Positions 1 to 13,170 of a stretch of 64,000 bases of DNA are shown here, in pieces. Each line of letters opens with the position of its first letter. Position 1 is the first letter of the stretch. A program made the translations under genes and the position numbers. The DNA is from Pycnopodia helianthoides (Eukaryota > Echinodermata > Asteroidea > Forcipulatida > Asteriidae): contig CM063255.1 of NCBI GenBank assembly GCA_032158295.1, forward strand, positions 8,026,094-8,090,093, in the 5' to 3' direction. The notes under the pieces were generated by a model. That model did no database searches and was not told the DNA's origin. It saw only the letters and a list, made by a program, of their open reading frames with translations.

Positions 1-2964
1 TTACACTTCATAAAAAATTGTAATGTTTTGCAAAAAATATCAATTTTTTGCCAATTCAGTACGTGTTATACATTTTTTTTAGCTACTCAAGGCCTTCCAT
101 ACAAAATGGTGGTCAATGTTTGTAAACAAGAGAAAGGTCGCTTGGCAAAATGAGAAGTGAATTCCTAAACGGTGACCTCTTCTCGGAATTGGGATTTCAT
201 CCTGTGACATCACAAACATTGAAATCGGAATTCACGCAGTCAGGCTTATATCCTTTTTATTTTACACTGAGCCGCCCTTATCAGTGACGTATTGCACACA
301 GACACCCATCCTCTGATGAGTGTTTTCCTAATGCTAATCCTAATTACCCTAAAACTCGGAACCCTAACCCTAAAACTCGGAACCCTAACCCTAACCCTAG
401 CCGTATAGATTACAGAGGGGTTGTCGGAACATTTGGGCTGAACAATCGCTCGTTTCACCAAGTGAGCTATCTGTCAAAAATCACATATTTTCGGCAAATC
501 GTTTTTTGTTTGATTGGGTTTTTGTGTGGGTGTTTTTTATTATTAAAATGTTAAAATTTAAGTAAGTTTCAGTACCTATTACGCAATGGTTTCGTAATTG
601 CACTAATTAGGAATAGTAAATTATGAACGACCGTACACTACTAGATTAGTTTGCCATTGTATATCCACGAAGTGACCTATCTCGACTACTTATTACAAAT
701 GAACAATATTTTAGAGTGTAGTATTTTTCACATGACGGACGCGACCTATCGCGATAGGTCTCAATATGCATTGGGGAGTTTGTACACACTCACCCCTCTC
801 CGGGCAAAACTCCGTGTGTTTTTTAACCTTCTCATTTTCACGAAGTGATCGTATATTTGTTTTTGAATTAATTACTTAATTGAAAACAGTTGCAGGAATG
901 AAAACTCTTTAGCAGTACTGTACGAATACAGTAGTCAGCTTTATTTTTGTCTTTAAAAATAACATAATAACAGTAAGCAAACTCTGAAACTGCAGTTTGA
1001 AAAAGGGTGCAACTTCCATTGCGATTTTCTAAAAACACGGTTGTTGTTTATTCGAAGAAAAAAGAAATTGAAATAATAACAGAAACGATCAGGGTACAGC
1101 GCTATTAGTTCCTTTTACATCGCAGAATATTAAATTAAAATAGCAGCTATACAGTGTACTACAATTTGTACTCATGTGAAAAGTCTACTGCACACAGATT
1201 CGATGAAGAGATCTGCTGAGAATCTTGAGACCATCACAGAGAGACTGTACTGCCAGGTAGCTGAAATTGACCCACATCCTGCAAAAAATATATTATTGCG
1301 TCATTCCCCTGCCGTATAGCGAGATGTCCATATAAAGAAAAGGTACATCCAAATATGGCATTGACCGACCGGGTCGGCTTGCCTTGATATTAAAATAAGG
1401 AAGATTGCGTCATGTCGGATGTATGTTGCAATCAAACCGTACGTGGTCCGATGTCTCATCACTCTTTTCTCATTCGACAGCACAAAGTAGTTCCATAGCG
1501 TCCCTGATTTCTTTTGTAATAACCTTAATTCTTTAAGCTTTATTTTCCCTCTCCGATCTTTAGTGTGGCATTTTTAGATACCCACAATTTACAAATTGTA
1601 AGAATACGATCGATGTGGTGAACTGCGTAATGGGAAATTGAAGAGCTGGCGGATGGATATTCTACGTGGGGGTTTTTCTGTGCCAGACTGATTGACTGGG
1701 CTCTGAATAATGTGATACGTGTACGAACTACGTGCATGAACGTGTACCAAACTACGGTACGTACAATACATTATCATGCATATGCATTATGTACATACTG
1801 CCAGCATAGTCATCAGTTGTGCACAATCTATCATAGGCGGAAACGTACGTACATATACGTGTGTAGTGTGTGTAGCTAGCTAGCTGGCCTAGTTTAATTT
1901 CATACTCTTTCAAATTGTACACATCCAACATGGCATTGGCAAGTGTTTCTCGCTTTTGAGCGAGATCGGCGGTATCTTGGCCAACCCAGCGTTGGAGGGT
2001 CATCGTGCGGGTTTTCAATCACACTTTGATACAATCTGTGAAAAATATTCAGCCGGTCATCTCTCGGAAAAAACATAATTTGATTCCATTCCGTTTTCAG
2101 TGAGACGAGATTTTGAATTTTTCGCCCAGGTCGTCCATCTCTCCAGCGCTGTGTGGTGGTGATTGCGTCACGCGATTTGCTGAGAACTTTGTCTGCTGAT
2201 AAACCTCGACCGCACGTGCATTGTTATTGTGAAATATCTACATTTGTACTTCAAGATCAATTCCATCATTCTGTGGAGTTATTTTGTCATGGAATAACAC
2301 GATTATCTGGATTGGGAATTCTTCATTTCTTCAAGATTTGTAAAACTGTATTGCACACTTGCATCCACTGAAATACAACTGCGTCTATGGTCTGTCACTC
2401 AAAACAGACGACTGTAGTAAACCTATTTTTTGTGCAGCTGAAAACTAAGTAAATTTCTCAGGAATAATATATTAATATTCTATATTTTATATATGATAAA
2501 GAATTGTTTATGTCTTATTGAACAACTTACTGGACTGAAGAGTGTTGGTGGGGAATTCTTGTGCTACTCTGAAACGCCAACGTAAAGCTTTTATTGTTTG
2601 GAATTTTAACCCAGCACACTCATTTTGGGTGACTAACCTCCTGTGTGACGCTGAGTGGGGATTTCGCAATCAACTGTCAATTCAACGCTTGTTCTGGTGT
2701 TATGCAAAGAAGACAATAGCAGCTAGTATAGCACCACCCAGTGAAGTCTTCCATTTGTTACACAATCTAGTTGTCATATTTCGAAGTTAATCAGACTGAA
2801 ATTTCGTTGTCACTTCGGTCCCGGCTCGTGGTCGATAAAGGAACAATTTCGCCTCGCCTTTTTTTGTGTAGGGTGTGCAATCACAAACGGTGAGTGACGG
2901 GATTGTTGTTGGTTGACGACAAAGCAGACTTTAGTGTTCGACGCGGGGGCCGGCTTTTTTGCCG
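1..2964. other. Intergenic region upstream of Tribbles gene
   Basis: No coding exon could be supported here. The stretch holds a telomere-like repeat patch (327-401), a perfect 18-bp palindrome at 743-760 (GACCTATCGCGATAGGTC) and ordinary AT-rich DNA. The last 150 bases or so before 2965 should contain the promoter and 5' UTR of the Tribbles gene, but no TATA box or initiator was convincing. Confidence 0.5.
327..401. repeat. Interstitial telomere-like CCCTAA repeats
   Basis: Repeated CCCTAA units (the complement of TTAGGG) are interleaved with an AAAACTCGGAA spacer, giving two to three copies of a unit of about 21 bp, followed by consecutive CCCTAA copies. Echinoderms and vertebrates use TTAGGG telomeres, so this is an interstitial, degenerated telomere-like tract. 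The patch is short and flanked by unique sequence, so it is not a chromosome end. Confidence 0.75.
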
Positions 2965-5900
2965 ATGAACATTCAACGCTCTCTTCCCATTCCGATCGAG
3001 AATGATCGGAGAAGGAGAAAGGCGTTCGTGCATTTTGACACACCACCCGATCTAGCGAACTCTTTCAATAGTTTAAGCCCGAATTTATCGGCACCCACCC
3101 CACCGAACTTTGTTCCGAAGGAGCCCCATGTGGTCTCCAAGATCGGAGGTTACCTCCTGACCGAGGAGACCGAGTTGAATGTGTTCCATGCGCTGGACGC
3201 AGTGACACATGAAGAATCAAAGTGCAAGGTAAACAATTTCAACACTTTTATTTATAAACCAATGTGCTATTTCATTTGTTGACAATCCTGATCACATTGT
3301 GTTATCAAATACTGTTTTAACAATTTAATCGAAGTTGTGCAATTTGCATTTCTACTAACAATAACATTTAATCATAACTAATCATGTGTTAAAACTTTAC
3401 CTGGTTTTTATAGCACCCTACATTTTTACTAGACATCTTCATGTTTTTAAGTTAATATTGAACCTTTTTAAAATAAAATTATGTGTACAAATTTAAATTG
3501 ATTGGCAAGTTCAATGCAAAACCTGATGGTGCCTGATGCAATCATAGAGCAAGGACCTGCAGTGCAATATTTGACTTAGTCTTGAGTGCTGGAGACAGTA
3601 CTACAGTTGACACCACAGTAAAACTAAGTTTCAACAAAATTCTTTTTTGATTTGCTTGTCATGTAGGTGGATTTCAACCATTTTCACACCAACTGTACAA
3701 ATATCTAATTATTAACATTAATTCCCTAAACTGACCAGATGCAGTCCAGTCCTAGTCACACAGCTTTGTAAATCTTACATGTCATATTTTCATGGGACCT
3801 ATTTTGTTTGTACAGGTTGTTGACTCTAAGAAATATGCCGAAGAATTTGCTGCAAATTTCAAGTTGGAGCCGCACGACAACGTAGCCCCAATTCAAGAAG
3901 TACTTCTCGGAGAGGAGAAAGCGTACGTCTTCTTTCCCCGTAACCACGGTGACATGCATCAGTACGTACGAAGCAAGAGAAAGCTCAACGAAGAGGAAGC
4001 GAGTCGGCTGTTCTACCAGATGGTCCTGGGCGTTGCTCACTGTCATGACAGCGGAATTGTACTCCGCGACCTGAAACTGCGCAAGTTCGTCTTCAAAAAT
4101 TGTCAAAGGTACGTACAAATAAAAAAATATCACTCTGGTATAACATTTTCGGGTACATGTACACCACACACGTTTGTTGACCCTTTAAATTGTATGGACT
4201 TTTTTTCCGGGGGGGGTGCCCCCTATTGGTTTTATAAACACAAAAGTTATTAGCAAAAGCGTCCACACCATGTCAAAACTTAACGCTCACTGTTCAAACC
4301 ACCAGATCCCTTTTGCTATAGGTCCTCAGTCTCAGTGGGTAGACACCCTGACACACACGCTCAGAAATTGAGATTGTATAGTCATTGTCGCTTTTTGTTT
4401 AATCAGAGACATTGCTAGCACAAAACCTTCTTCACACTGGCTGCCATTGATGATTATGTTAATCACTGTTGCAAAATGTTTCTGATGCTTTGGAAATCAG
4501 ATGCTTGGCCCCCCCCCCTAAAAAACCTCTTTTTTTTTAGTCTGTCGCCACCACTTCTGATAACGTGCGTTCACCACAATTGAGCATAAAAGCATAATCA
4601 GATACACTAAGAATCAGATTAAAAAAAAATTGCCCATCACTATTTAAGACAAAGGCGGTTACACCCAAGGGTGATTATTTTAACCATAGTGATTTGTACT
4701 GTGTGACATCACACTTTGCCTTAGCCATTAAGATTGTTTCGCACTTAAGATCAATCTTAGCTCTTTGTGAAATCATTTCCAGAAATTAATCGGGGGTGGT
4801 ATTTAAGGAATAATTCAAAGAGTAATTTTGAGGGGAGGCGTCAGAAATGAACATCAGTCCCCTGGCTTGCAAATGAGTACCAAGCCGATGACCTTCCAGT
4901 GCCTGAAATAGCAGTTGACTCACTGCTCGCTATTAACTGTAACTATTATGCCGCCGTTTCAATCACGTCCGTTTCGTGTCTCGCTGTTCTATTTTCATCG
5001 TCTGTGTTCTTAAAGTATAACAGCATCGGATATTGACTCAATTGGATGTGAGTGTGACACACATACATAAAAGGAAGAGATCACTTGTCCAAGACTGTGG
5101 CACTAAAACTGGGAAGTGCTTGTTAAGTCACACTCGCACAGCAGTGCTGGGTTTTCTCAAATGATTGAACACTGATTGTTCTGAGCCACTATGCTACAAA
5201 ACAATGTACATGTACATTAGCTTGAATACAAACATTAATTTAAGTGGGTACTAATGACACTTCACTCAGGGTTCTGCCCAGTATTACTTTAGTGGTGGAA
5301 AAATGTTTCCCTGGATCCCATTGCGAGATGGATCAGTTACACGGTAGATCATATAAATAGGCTCAAATCAAAGAAGTACTCAAAATTAATGGCTTCGGAT
5401 ACCATTTTTACTGGTAAATACCCAATTTTACATTTTGTTGAAAAACTTTGAAGGGAAATTGTAAGTGTAATTTAAAAATTTTGAAAATGTGTGGTGGTCG
5501 GAAACAAAGATAATTCTGCCAGTGGTGGTTGGGGAATCCTGAGTGCCGGGCGGGTTTTCCAGCACTGACCACTGTGGGCAGAACCCTGTTCACTTCATCC
5601 ATTGGCAAACCTCCACCCTCTGACTTTTCCTGTCCTTCTAGTTCCTAAATTGCAGAAAACATTCTTTAAAAAGCATAATGTGATCACTTAAAATTTTTTT
5701 TTTACTTTACTTGAAGCATCCCCAAAGTCTAATTAACAAAATTTTAAAATGTAGACAAGTCAACTGATTTTGAAGGATTTAGTGCATAAAAGTATGTGTA
5801 CAGCAGTAGCCACTCTGTCTGTGTAGCATTGTAGACTAAACAATTGGCAAATTTCTGCAGTCAAATCATTTGGTTGTTTTCATAGATTTGAGCACTAATT

Positions 5901-7189
5901 AGGAAAATTCGTTAAGGCATTCCAAGTTAAAATCAGACATGAACTTGGACCAGTTGACTGTGATTTCAAGCATTCATTCACTGTATAGTCATTTTGTAGT
6001 CAACAGGCATGTGTTTTTTTGGTGTTTTTTAATGAGATATCGCCCAACTCACTTGTAAGGCCAGATAGCCACTTCAAGGTGAGGGCTATGACTTAACTGG
6101 TTTGGGCTGTCAACCCAAATCAACTGTCACCAGGGGCACATTGCCACCTACTCCTGGGGCTGAAACAGGGTAACCCCCTTCACTGTCTGTAAGGAAGTAG
6201 GCATGGGTATCATCCACTATAGGAGCCTGGCTGGTAGAGCAGAGTGCACTACCTTTACAGCTTTTTACGAAGCAGTTATGGTTAAGTGCCTTGGTCGAGG
6301 GCACAAGTGTGATATCCAGGATTCGAACCCACACTCTGCTGCTGACAACACTTCAGAGCTTGGGTCTGGTGAACTACACCGCTCGACCGCGCCACGCCAT
6401 GATGAATACTATTACATGTAATGACATTACATGTACATTGTACATGCTGTAGAAAAATGTATAATTTCATGAAACAATGTAACACCATGCCAGATACTTC
6501 AATCTTAAGGGCAAAGCAGTTTCAACTTTCAACATTTCAAGGGGCACCAAGCCAACAAACATGGGCAATGTAGGCAATTGCCTTTAATGCCACTGTGAAG
6601 TACATCCTGCAATACTTGTGGAGAGAGCCAATACAGATGTTTTTCAAATGACCCTGTAAGGCATTCTAATAATCAGACTGCTAATTTTAATGTTTTATTT
6701 GATTTGTATTTTTACAGAACTAGGGTTATGCTGGAAGGCCTGGCAGACGCCTTTGTCATTGATGACAGCGATGGAGACCTCCTGTGTGATAAGCATGGCT
6801 GCCCTGCCTACGTTAGTCCGGAGATCCTGAACACGGATCCGTGCTACTCGGGCAAGTGTGCTGACGTCTGGAGTCTGGGCGTGATCCTCTACACCATCCT
6901 CATCGGCCGTTATCCTTTCCATGACAAGGAGCCGAGCTCGCTCTTCGGAAAAATCCGGCGCGGGAAGTTCACTATACCGGAGTCTGTGTCGTCCCAGGCC
7001 AAGTGCCTGCTTCGTAGCATAATGCGGGTTGATCCCGCAGAGCGGCTAACGGCAGACGAAATCCTCCACCACCCGTGGTTCCGGCAGAGCACCCTGCCGG
7101 TCGGCTCTTACACGGATTCAAGTAAAACATCCGACCAAACTGTACCCGATTTCTTTATGTCAGAAAGCGAAGAGACTCTCTTTGTATAG
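2965..7189 (+). CDS. TRIB: Tribbles-family pseudokinase
   Basis: Three coding exons, 2965-3228, 3816-4108 and 6718-7189, join in phase (0, then 2) to 342 codons plus stop, about the length of vertebrate TRIB2. All introns are GT-AG. The start is the ATG at 2965; the open frame runs upstream only through non-ATG codons. The protein has a short Ser/Pro-rich N-terminus, a degenerate kinase N-lobe without a clear glycine loop, the Tribbles catalytic loop LRDLKLRKF (His of HRD and the Mg-binding Asn missing), no DFG (LEGLADA instead), a typical C-lobe ([23 protein letters not shown]), the HPWF MEK-binding segment and a DQTVPDF COP1-binding motif near the C-terminus. Tribbles proteins are scaffolds that bring substrates such as C/EBP to the COP1 ubiquitin ligase and bind MEK1. 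Which vertebrate paralogue it matches cannot be decided here. Confidence 0.95.
5267..5588. mobile_element. 322-bp MITE, CAGGG ends, copy 1
   Basis: The ends are perfect inverted repeats CAGGGTTCTGCCCA and TGGGCAGAACCCTG. The hexamer TTCACT occurs on both sides (5261-5266 and 5589-5594) as target-site duplication. Two further copies lie at 47396-47718 and 59365-59687, each also with a 6-bp duplication. There is no transposase. The CAGGG terminus resembles hAT elements, but hAT normally duplicates 8 bp, so the superfamily stays open. Confidence 0.9.
6030..6405 (-). mobile_element. tRNA-derived SINE (Leu/Ser-like head), copy 1
   Basis: On the minus strand the element begins with a tRNA-like head: an A-box-like TGGCGCGGTCGAGCGG near 6390 and a B-box GGTTCGAATCC near 6325, spaced widely as in a long-variable-arm tRNA. 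A conserved body of about 250 bp follows. A 5'-truncated relative is at 38315-38575. It is non-coding and presumably mobilised by a LINE. Confidence 0.75.
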
Positions 7190-8914
7190 CATAGCCAGTT
7201 GTGTGCATATGTTTTTGATTCATCATTCTACATAATCAGCAGAGTTTGTGAATTTTGTTTCCCAGTTATTTTCACCAATGCAACGTTTTTTCCTGTATAG
7301 CGTCTTTTACGACTTGATGCGGGAAACGGTTTTTGGTGAGAAAGACTCGCTCCGTCTTGTTTGTACTTTGTGTTTATTAGTCTTGTTTTATCTTTATTTT
7401 ATTTGTGGAAAAAAATACATTTTCATCCTAAGGACTATGAAATTATTGTTGAACTTGAACATGTGTACATTTTTAGTAGATAACTAGTAAATATGTAAAT
7501 AATTGGGATTTATATTGTTTTCTTTAATTCTAGATCTAACTATAATTACGTAGTGTGAGGTGTACACAGTCTGAAGTAGGTCCAAGAACCTTCCATATTA
7601 GTGAAAATAACAGCAAGCATTTGCATACATTTGTACGACAATATTGGCTTGAATGAAGGCCCAAAGAAAGACTCTTTGCCTGACACTGACAGTCAGTGGA
7701 GACAATTCTTAATCAACACCAAGTGCACAGACACCAACAGTAGACAGGAATATAAAAAACTTGTCTTTTAAACCTTGTAGTTGATGTACATGTAGTGAGT
7801 CTGTGTTTAGTTCACTTCATTAGACTACCCAAAATAACCACAAAAACCGTCAACACTCCCTGACGTTCATTTTATACCAGAATTGTTATAATTAGTGACA
7901 TGGCATTGTCTTTTGCACTGACTGGCAAAGTATTACTATATGAAAAAAGACCTTCAAAATTCTTTTTGGAAGCCCAAATAGGCCAGCAAACCACCTGGGC
8001 CCAACCCTATCAACAAAAAATATAGCTCAGCTGAAATATTGAGTTGCAATGGATGTACCAGCCAATGTTCATTTACACTGTCCTTGTCAAGCTGTAATTC
8101 CTCTATGCCTTGCTTACTGTGTGTAAGTTTGTACCGATTTCCTTTGAACATAAGAGCATGAATTGGTCAAAGGGGCACAGTGGCCCATATGCATGTCCCA
8201 ATGCGCATGATCGGCGCGCAAAGAATTCTGGGTTAAAATCGGACTCTCAGCAACACTGGCAACCATCATGGTGCGCTGATTTTGATGCAATGCAGCACAC
8301 AAACTATAAAAACCTGGCATATTTACATGTAAACTACAGCATGGCATTCATCTTGGTAGCTTGATTTATTTTCCTACTATACTCCGTTTTCCAAGATGCA
8401 TTGCTATTTATAATTAAGGGAGTGCTTGTGCATGGGCTATTCATTTTGACTGGTTTTGGTTTCACAAAATTCACAACAAATAGACAATTTTACACTGAAC
8501 TGAGTACTTACACATAAAAGAAAATAACAAAGAGTCTACACAAGAATGCAGCTTCAAGTTGTGCATTATGTATCTAGCTTTCTAACTTGTTTTTGTTTTA
8601 ATTAATAGAGCAATTTGACAGACCTCACCGAATGTTTGGCAACATCCCGTTTTTGTTCTGAAATTGATCTAAATTAAGACATTGTACAGAGAAATCGTTT
8701 TAACTGGGAACTGGTTCTATTTCCCTTTACTGACTATAGTTTTCACTGCCAAATAAATGTTAAAACATGAGACAAATGATTGTGTCCGACGTTTGATATA
8801 TTGAATCGCAGTTGTAGTTTTGTTTCCTTTGTTTAGCCTAGTATTGTAGATAAGGCCAGGGTTTGGGGAGAATCAATGTAGAATCTGGGTCTGGAAAAAT
8901 ACATTAGAAACGAA
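7190..8914 (+). other. Probable 3' UTR and downstream of Tribbles
   Basis: There is no further coding exon. The AT-rich sequence after the stop fits a long 3' UTR. A canonical AATAAA stands at 8752-8757 and is the most credible poly(A) signal, which would make the UTR about 1.6 kb. AATAAA-like strings are common in AT-rich DNA, so the exact end is uncertain. Confidence 0.45.
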
Positions 8915-9177
8915 CAGCACTCTCGTTATAGGTCATTGGGCGTTATAAGAGGTCGCTGGCGTTATAAGAGGTCGCTGGGCGTTATAAGAGGTCGCTGGGC
9001 GTTATAAGAGGTCGCTGGGCGTTATAAGAGGTCGCTGGGCGTTATAAGAGGTCGCTGGGCGGTACTGGTCAACTTTACAAGAGGACGGCAAAACAAAGAA
9101 ACACACAAAGTTGTCAATTAGATTTGGGACTTCAAAGTGTTCTCTTTATAAGCAGAACCTCTTTTTAACGAGTGCTG
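8915..9177. mobile_element. MITE with internal 20-bp tandem repeat
   Basis: Inverted ends CAGCACTCTCGTTATA and TTTTTAACGAGTGCTG bound the element. Just inside the left end a 20-bp unit (GGGCGTTATAAGAGGTCGCT) is repeated about six times, 8938-9060, nearly without differences. The repeat core GTTATAAGAG resembles the terminal CGTTATAGGT, so the array probably arose by amplifying the element's own end. Confidence 0.75.
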
Positions 9178-9199
9178 ACTGATTTCTACTTCCACGCTT

Positions 9200-9344
9200 A
9201 TAGGCCGTATCCGAATTGGCGGCTACAGCTACGGCTGCGACTGTTGCTAACTGTGTTGCTAGGGATGTCCTATACCTCAACGCATAATGACGCAAAATCT
9301 AGCCGTAGCCGTAGCTGTAGCCGCTAATTCGGACGAGGCCTTAC
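9200..9344. mobile_element. Short palindromic MITE
   Basis: Arms of about 30 bp, starting AGGCCGTATCCGAATTGGCG on the left and ending in its near-complement on the right, face each other around a centre of about 80 bp. There is no coding capacity. The flanking TTA/TA cannot be resolved as a target duplication with confidence. Confidence 0.65.
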
Positions 9345-11725
9345 ACTCGGGTAAAGTCCCACCTTGGGAAACACGATAAGGCTACGCATGCGTGTGACTG
9401 ATGAAACAACTCGGGTTAAGGGTGGATTTTAAGACTGCAGATAAACCTTTCTGTTGTTGATAAACAAACTGCGCTGATAATATAATAATAATAATAATTA
9501 AAAAAAAACACTGATAGCGCCAAATCCATTTTACAATGCTCCCAGGCGCTTTACAACAAGAAAAACTAAAACATTAAACCACAAAAAGTAAAATCAGGAA
9601 AGGCATGGATGGCCGAATGTTAGCAAAAACATTAAATCGTGTCAATAGATGTGTCGAAATTCAAGATTTCGGCAAAGTTTCAATAACAAATTAATAATAA
9701 TAATAATACATTCCACGATTTGTTACTTTGTTTCCAACGAATTCAACACTAGTTTTTTAATGGTGTGTAACATTGTTACAAATGTGGCTATCCTTTTTGC
9801 TTTGCATTTATGGCTTTCCATATTTTCCAACTTTGACCCAAAAACTCGGGCTGTGACGTTGCAATAGAAAAGTATGTAGGGGGGTAATTCTTGGAAAAAA
9901 AATGAGTTTTTGTAAATGCTGGTGCGGAGTGAAAAGAGATGATACTTCGGTTGGGGTCCCTTCGGGGGGAGCAGGGGTTAAAATATTGAGTGGATTGATG
10001 GATGGGTGCTTATGCAATTCAATTCAATTCGATTCGATTGGTTGTGAGAGCCGATTGTGAAGGCTGTTTTTTTTCCTCCGGGTTTCTAAACGACTGCCAA
10101 TGTCATTTCTTGATCGTCGAAGGGAACACTTTCATTGAGTGGTATCTATTGATGACGTATATCGGGACAGCTCGTCTGTGAACGGATTATATTTTGTCGA
10201 TAGTGTGTGGATTAAACTGCAAAAATATTCCGAGCGTGGGCGGACCAGAGGGCAGTGGATGCACTTTCCTTGTGCTGTTTATAAGTTGCGTCGAACGATA
10301 CCGACAAACACTGTTAGAGTAGCCTGACCTGATTAAGAACTTAGCAGATGCCAATTACAGTGCCTTAACACCTATACTGATTGTTGTCTAGGACTTGGTG
10401 GGAAAGCACAAAGCAGTAAAGGTAGGCCAAAAGAAGATGAGCCACACTGGAATAGGATTTGTCCTTTTATAATTATATTAATATTGTCGGCATCGACCAG
10501 CGTTTGCCACTGCTTGCCGTTTCACAAGCCAGTAAGCATCCCCATTCTAAAAAGCTCAACTGGGTGTCAGGTTTTGGGTGGTTTAAAGGAGGTGTAGCGG
10601 ATGTCTCCCCATAGAGGAAAAGTGATTGAAATTTCGTCTGAAAGTTCTCTCTTTTGAATCAATTAAAACATTCAGCTAATGTCAATTATTTACCACCAGG
10701 AGGGGACACACACACACGGGGCCAAAATCCCCGTTGACACAGTCGTCGTGACACTATAATACTACTGTCGAAATAGAAATGTTTACCTGCAATGGTAGAG
10801 ATCGTTGATGTTCGTTATTAACAACCTGTGTGCGCGCCCATAATTATTGTTAAGGCCCGATGAACAGACTAGGTGGTAATGTATTACTATTAGGCGCTTG
10901 AGTTGCCCTGGGTTGAAAATGTGCATACTAAATAAACGCCTTTAAGTTATTCGTTATACTGTTTATGTCAGGCTCAAAGAAACCGCAAGAGTATTAAGAC
11001 AAATAGAAGGATTGTACAAAGCCAATGAACACTACAGGTGGTCTGATTTTGTGCGATGACGTTAGGTCTGCTATCTGCAAATATTATGGTCGGACTATAC
11101 GTAGTTGCAGTACAGCTATAGCTATACCTATCACAATCATCACACATGATAATGCGATTACAAAGTTTGAATGACTCAACTTTGTACTTAATGACCTACA
11201 AAAAGACCGTGAGCCGAGTAGAGTACCTTTTTGTCAAAGCAAACACAAAGACACTACGATTACTGAGACTCGGCGCAATCGAAATTACGTACGTGCTAAT
11301 AGCATGTTTATATTCTTTCCATTTTGGGGCACTTTTTTAATCAATCAACCAGTAATGCATGACGAAGGATACGTGGCCACTGGCAAGATTTACACGGACA
11401 GTTGTTAAGTTGTTCTTGCTGTTGTTGTTGTTGTTTGGGGTTTTTGTGCGTTTGTTTGGTTGATTTTGTTTAATGTTGGTTGTTGTGAGTGTTTTTTTTG
11501 GGGGGGGGGGGTAGTGGTGGAGGGGATAGATGAAAGAATGGGTCGGTACACGGTAAACAGGGAGCTTTTGAAAAGTAACTTAATCTATTAAAAAAACAAA
11601 AAAGGCAAACACATATATATATATGTATGTCCCGCGTCAGAGAGGGATGCTGGTTTATAATTAACAGGAGCCATGCCTCTGGCTGGTGCAGGGAGTGAAT
11701 TTCAATCTTTGTACACAATGTATGC
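9345..11725. other. Intergenic, no gene seen
   Basis: The stretch contains an AAT-rich microsatellite with a GCGCC-type fragment (9480-9560), a poly-G run (about 11498-11510) and short AT microsatellites. No exon, RNA gene or complete mobile element could be supported. Confidence 0.5.
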
Positions 11726-12219
11726 CTAAAGGGACACATCGGCTTTGTGGGCTATTTGGGCTACACAATAGACTAAACCATGACTCCAAAGGTCTTCCCG
11801 GAATGGAGAAGATCGGTTCCTGAAACCATCAAATTTTGTAGTTTTCGAGCTTTTTGTCAAAAAACGATGGTCACGTGATTTATCCGAACCAAAACAAATC
11901 ACTTGATCTTCGGAGCTACTTCCAGCTGTATAAAAAGTATAATTACTGGACCAAATTTAAATCTTTGTTTTACAACTATTCGTGAGTATTTGACAAAAAG
12001 ACTATGTATTCAGATTATGGATACAAGTTGTAAATAATGATTAAAAACCGAACGTAAGATTCGCATTCAGAGCGTACTTTGACCGCATTTCCCCCCCCCC
12101 CCACTTTTTTCGTTAAAGTGTGACATTTTGATGATTTTTTACAACAACTATTGCCTGTGATTCCACATCACTTAGTTAGGTAAACCATGGGTAAACAGTG
12201 AGCCGGTATGTCCCTTTAA
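11726..12219. mobile_element. TTAA-type MITE, type F
   Basis: The left end AAAGGGACACATCGGCT is matched inverted by the right end AGCCGGTATGTCCCTTTAA, with TTAA on the right and a mutated CTAA on the left. The interior of about 490 bp is non-coding and unlike the other TTAA types. A type A MITE follows 11 bp later, showing local clustering of TTAA insertions. Confidence 0.7.
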
Positions 12220-12230
12220 TGGAACTTCCT

Positions 12231-12618
12231 TTAAAAGAACATTACCGAATTGGTAAGAAAAAAACTTGTATACTTTTGATCACAGATTTACATAAAACTT
12301 ACACGGTCTAATGATGATGATAGTAGAAAACATCCCTTGAAATATTTCTGTCTGAAATGCCATATTTGATGAGAAATGAATAAACTAATTTTCCGATTGG
12401 AGTTTATCGCTCAGTGAGCGTTTTATTCATTTGTTGAATCTATTATGATTTCATGCAAATGTGTAATCGGTTTTTCACTATTTTCTCGTGACCCAGACGG
12501 CCGATCGATCTCAAACTTCTACAGGTTTGTCAGTTTATGTATATGGTGGATTACATAAAGTGCTTACACTGCCAGCAACTGTTTTGTTAGCAAAACCAAT
12601 TCTGTAATGTTCCTTTAA
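12231..12618. mobile_element. TTAA MITE type A, copy 1
   Basis: The inverted ends are TTAAAAGAACATTACCGAAT and its counterpart ending GTAATGTTCCTTTAA, and the TTAA on each side looks like the target site. The element is about 390 bp and non-coding. It belongs to the commonest MITE of the window (six full copies and one solo end). TTAA targeting is known for piggyBac and Kolobok transposons. Confidence 0.85.
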
Positions 12619-13170
12619 TGAGACCTGTCCGAAAAAAGTAACTTCGGCCACGGCTGATGTCCGTGTTGGCAGCATGGGGAGTGATAACATTGATCGTAGA
12701 GGCTTTTTCTTGTCAACAGAGGGCACTAGTTTTCAAGATTTCTGACAATGCGCGCACTTTTATTGACGATTCAAGCAGAATGGAACGGAAAAAGCCGTGG
12801 TAAGATTGTTTGTAACAAAAAGTTTGTTTTGTCCAAATCTGCACACATTCAAAAGTGTAGTTGTGTGAGAGTAAAAAGTTGTGCTGTACATGTACTTGCT
12901 CTACTTCATGACTTTGTGTCAGCTGTCTTTTTGTGAATGATACTGATAGGCCCTCAGTTAGTGCATGATAATGCCGTGTACTAGTAGTATTATATAGTCA
13001 GACATAACATTACATTCAATACAAAGTTTATACAAGTGACGTACATCAATGCATGACATTAGCAGTGATTGACTTGAGAAACATTACTTAACTTGTATAT
13101 TATATTATTTCACGCCATGGACAGTACTAAAATGTGAAATACCTACTTATAGTTAGTATATTAAAGATAG

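Larger units (their letters stand above)
4109..6717 (+). other. Intron 2 of Tribbles gene
   Basis: This 2.6-kb GT-AG intron carries a 322-bp CAGGG-ended MITE (5267-5588) and a tRNA-derived SINE (about 6030-6405). The remainder is AT-rich with no supported exon. Intron 1 (3229-3815) has nothing recognisable. Confidence 0.8.

Noticed and set aside
653..850. Transposon bounded by CACGAAGTGA at both ends
   Set aside because: The two copies are in the same orientation, short and near-palindromic. No target duplication or second copy supports an element.
1752..2018. 88-residue minus-strand frame upstream of Tribbles
   Set aside because: No domain, no splice partners and no conserved composition; it is probably a random open frame.
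3756..4169. 137-residue minus-strand frame over Tribbles exon 2
   Set aside because: It is antisense to a clearly conserved pseudokinase exon and has no recognisable domain.
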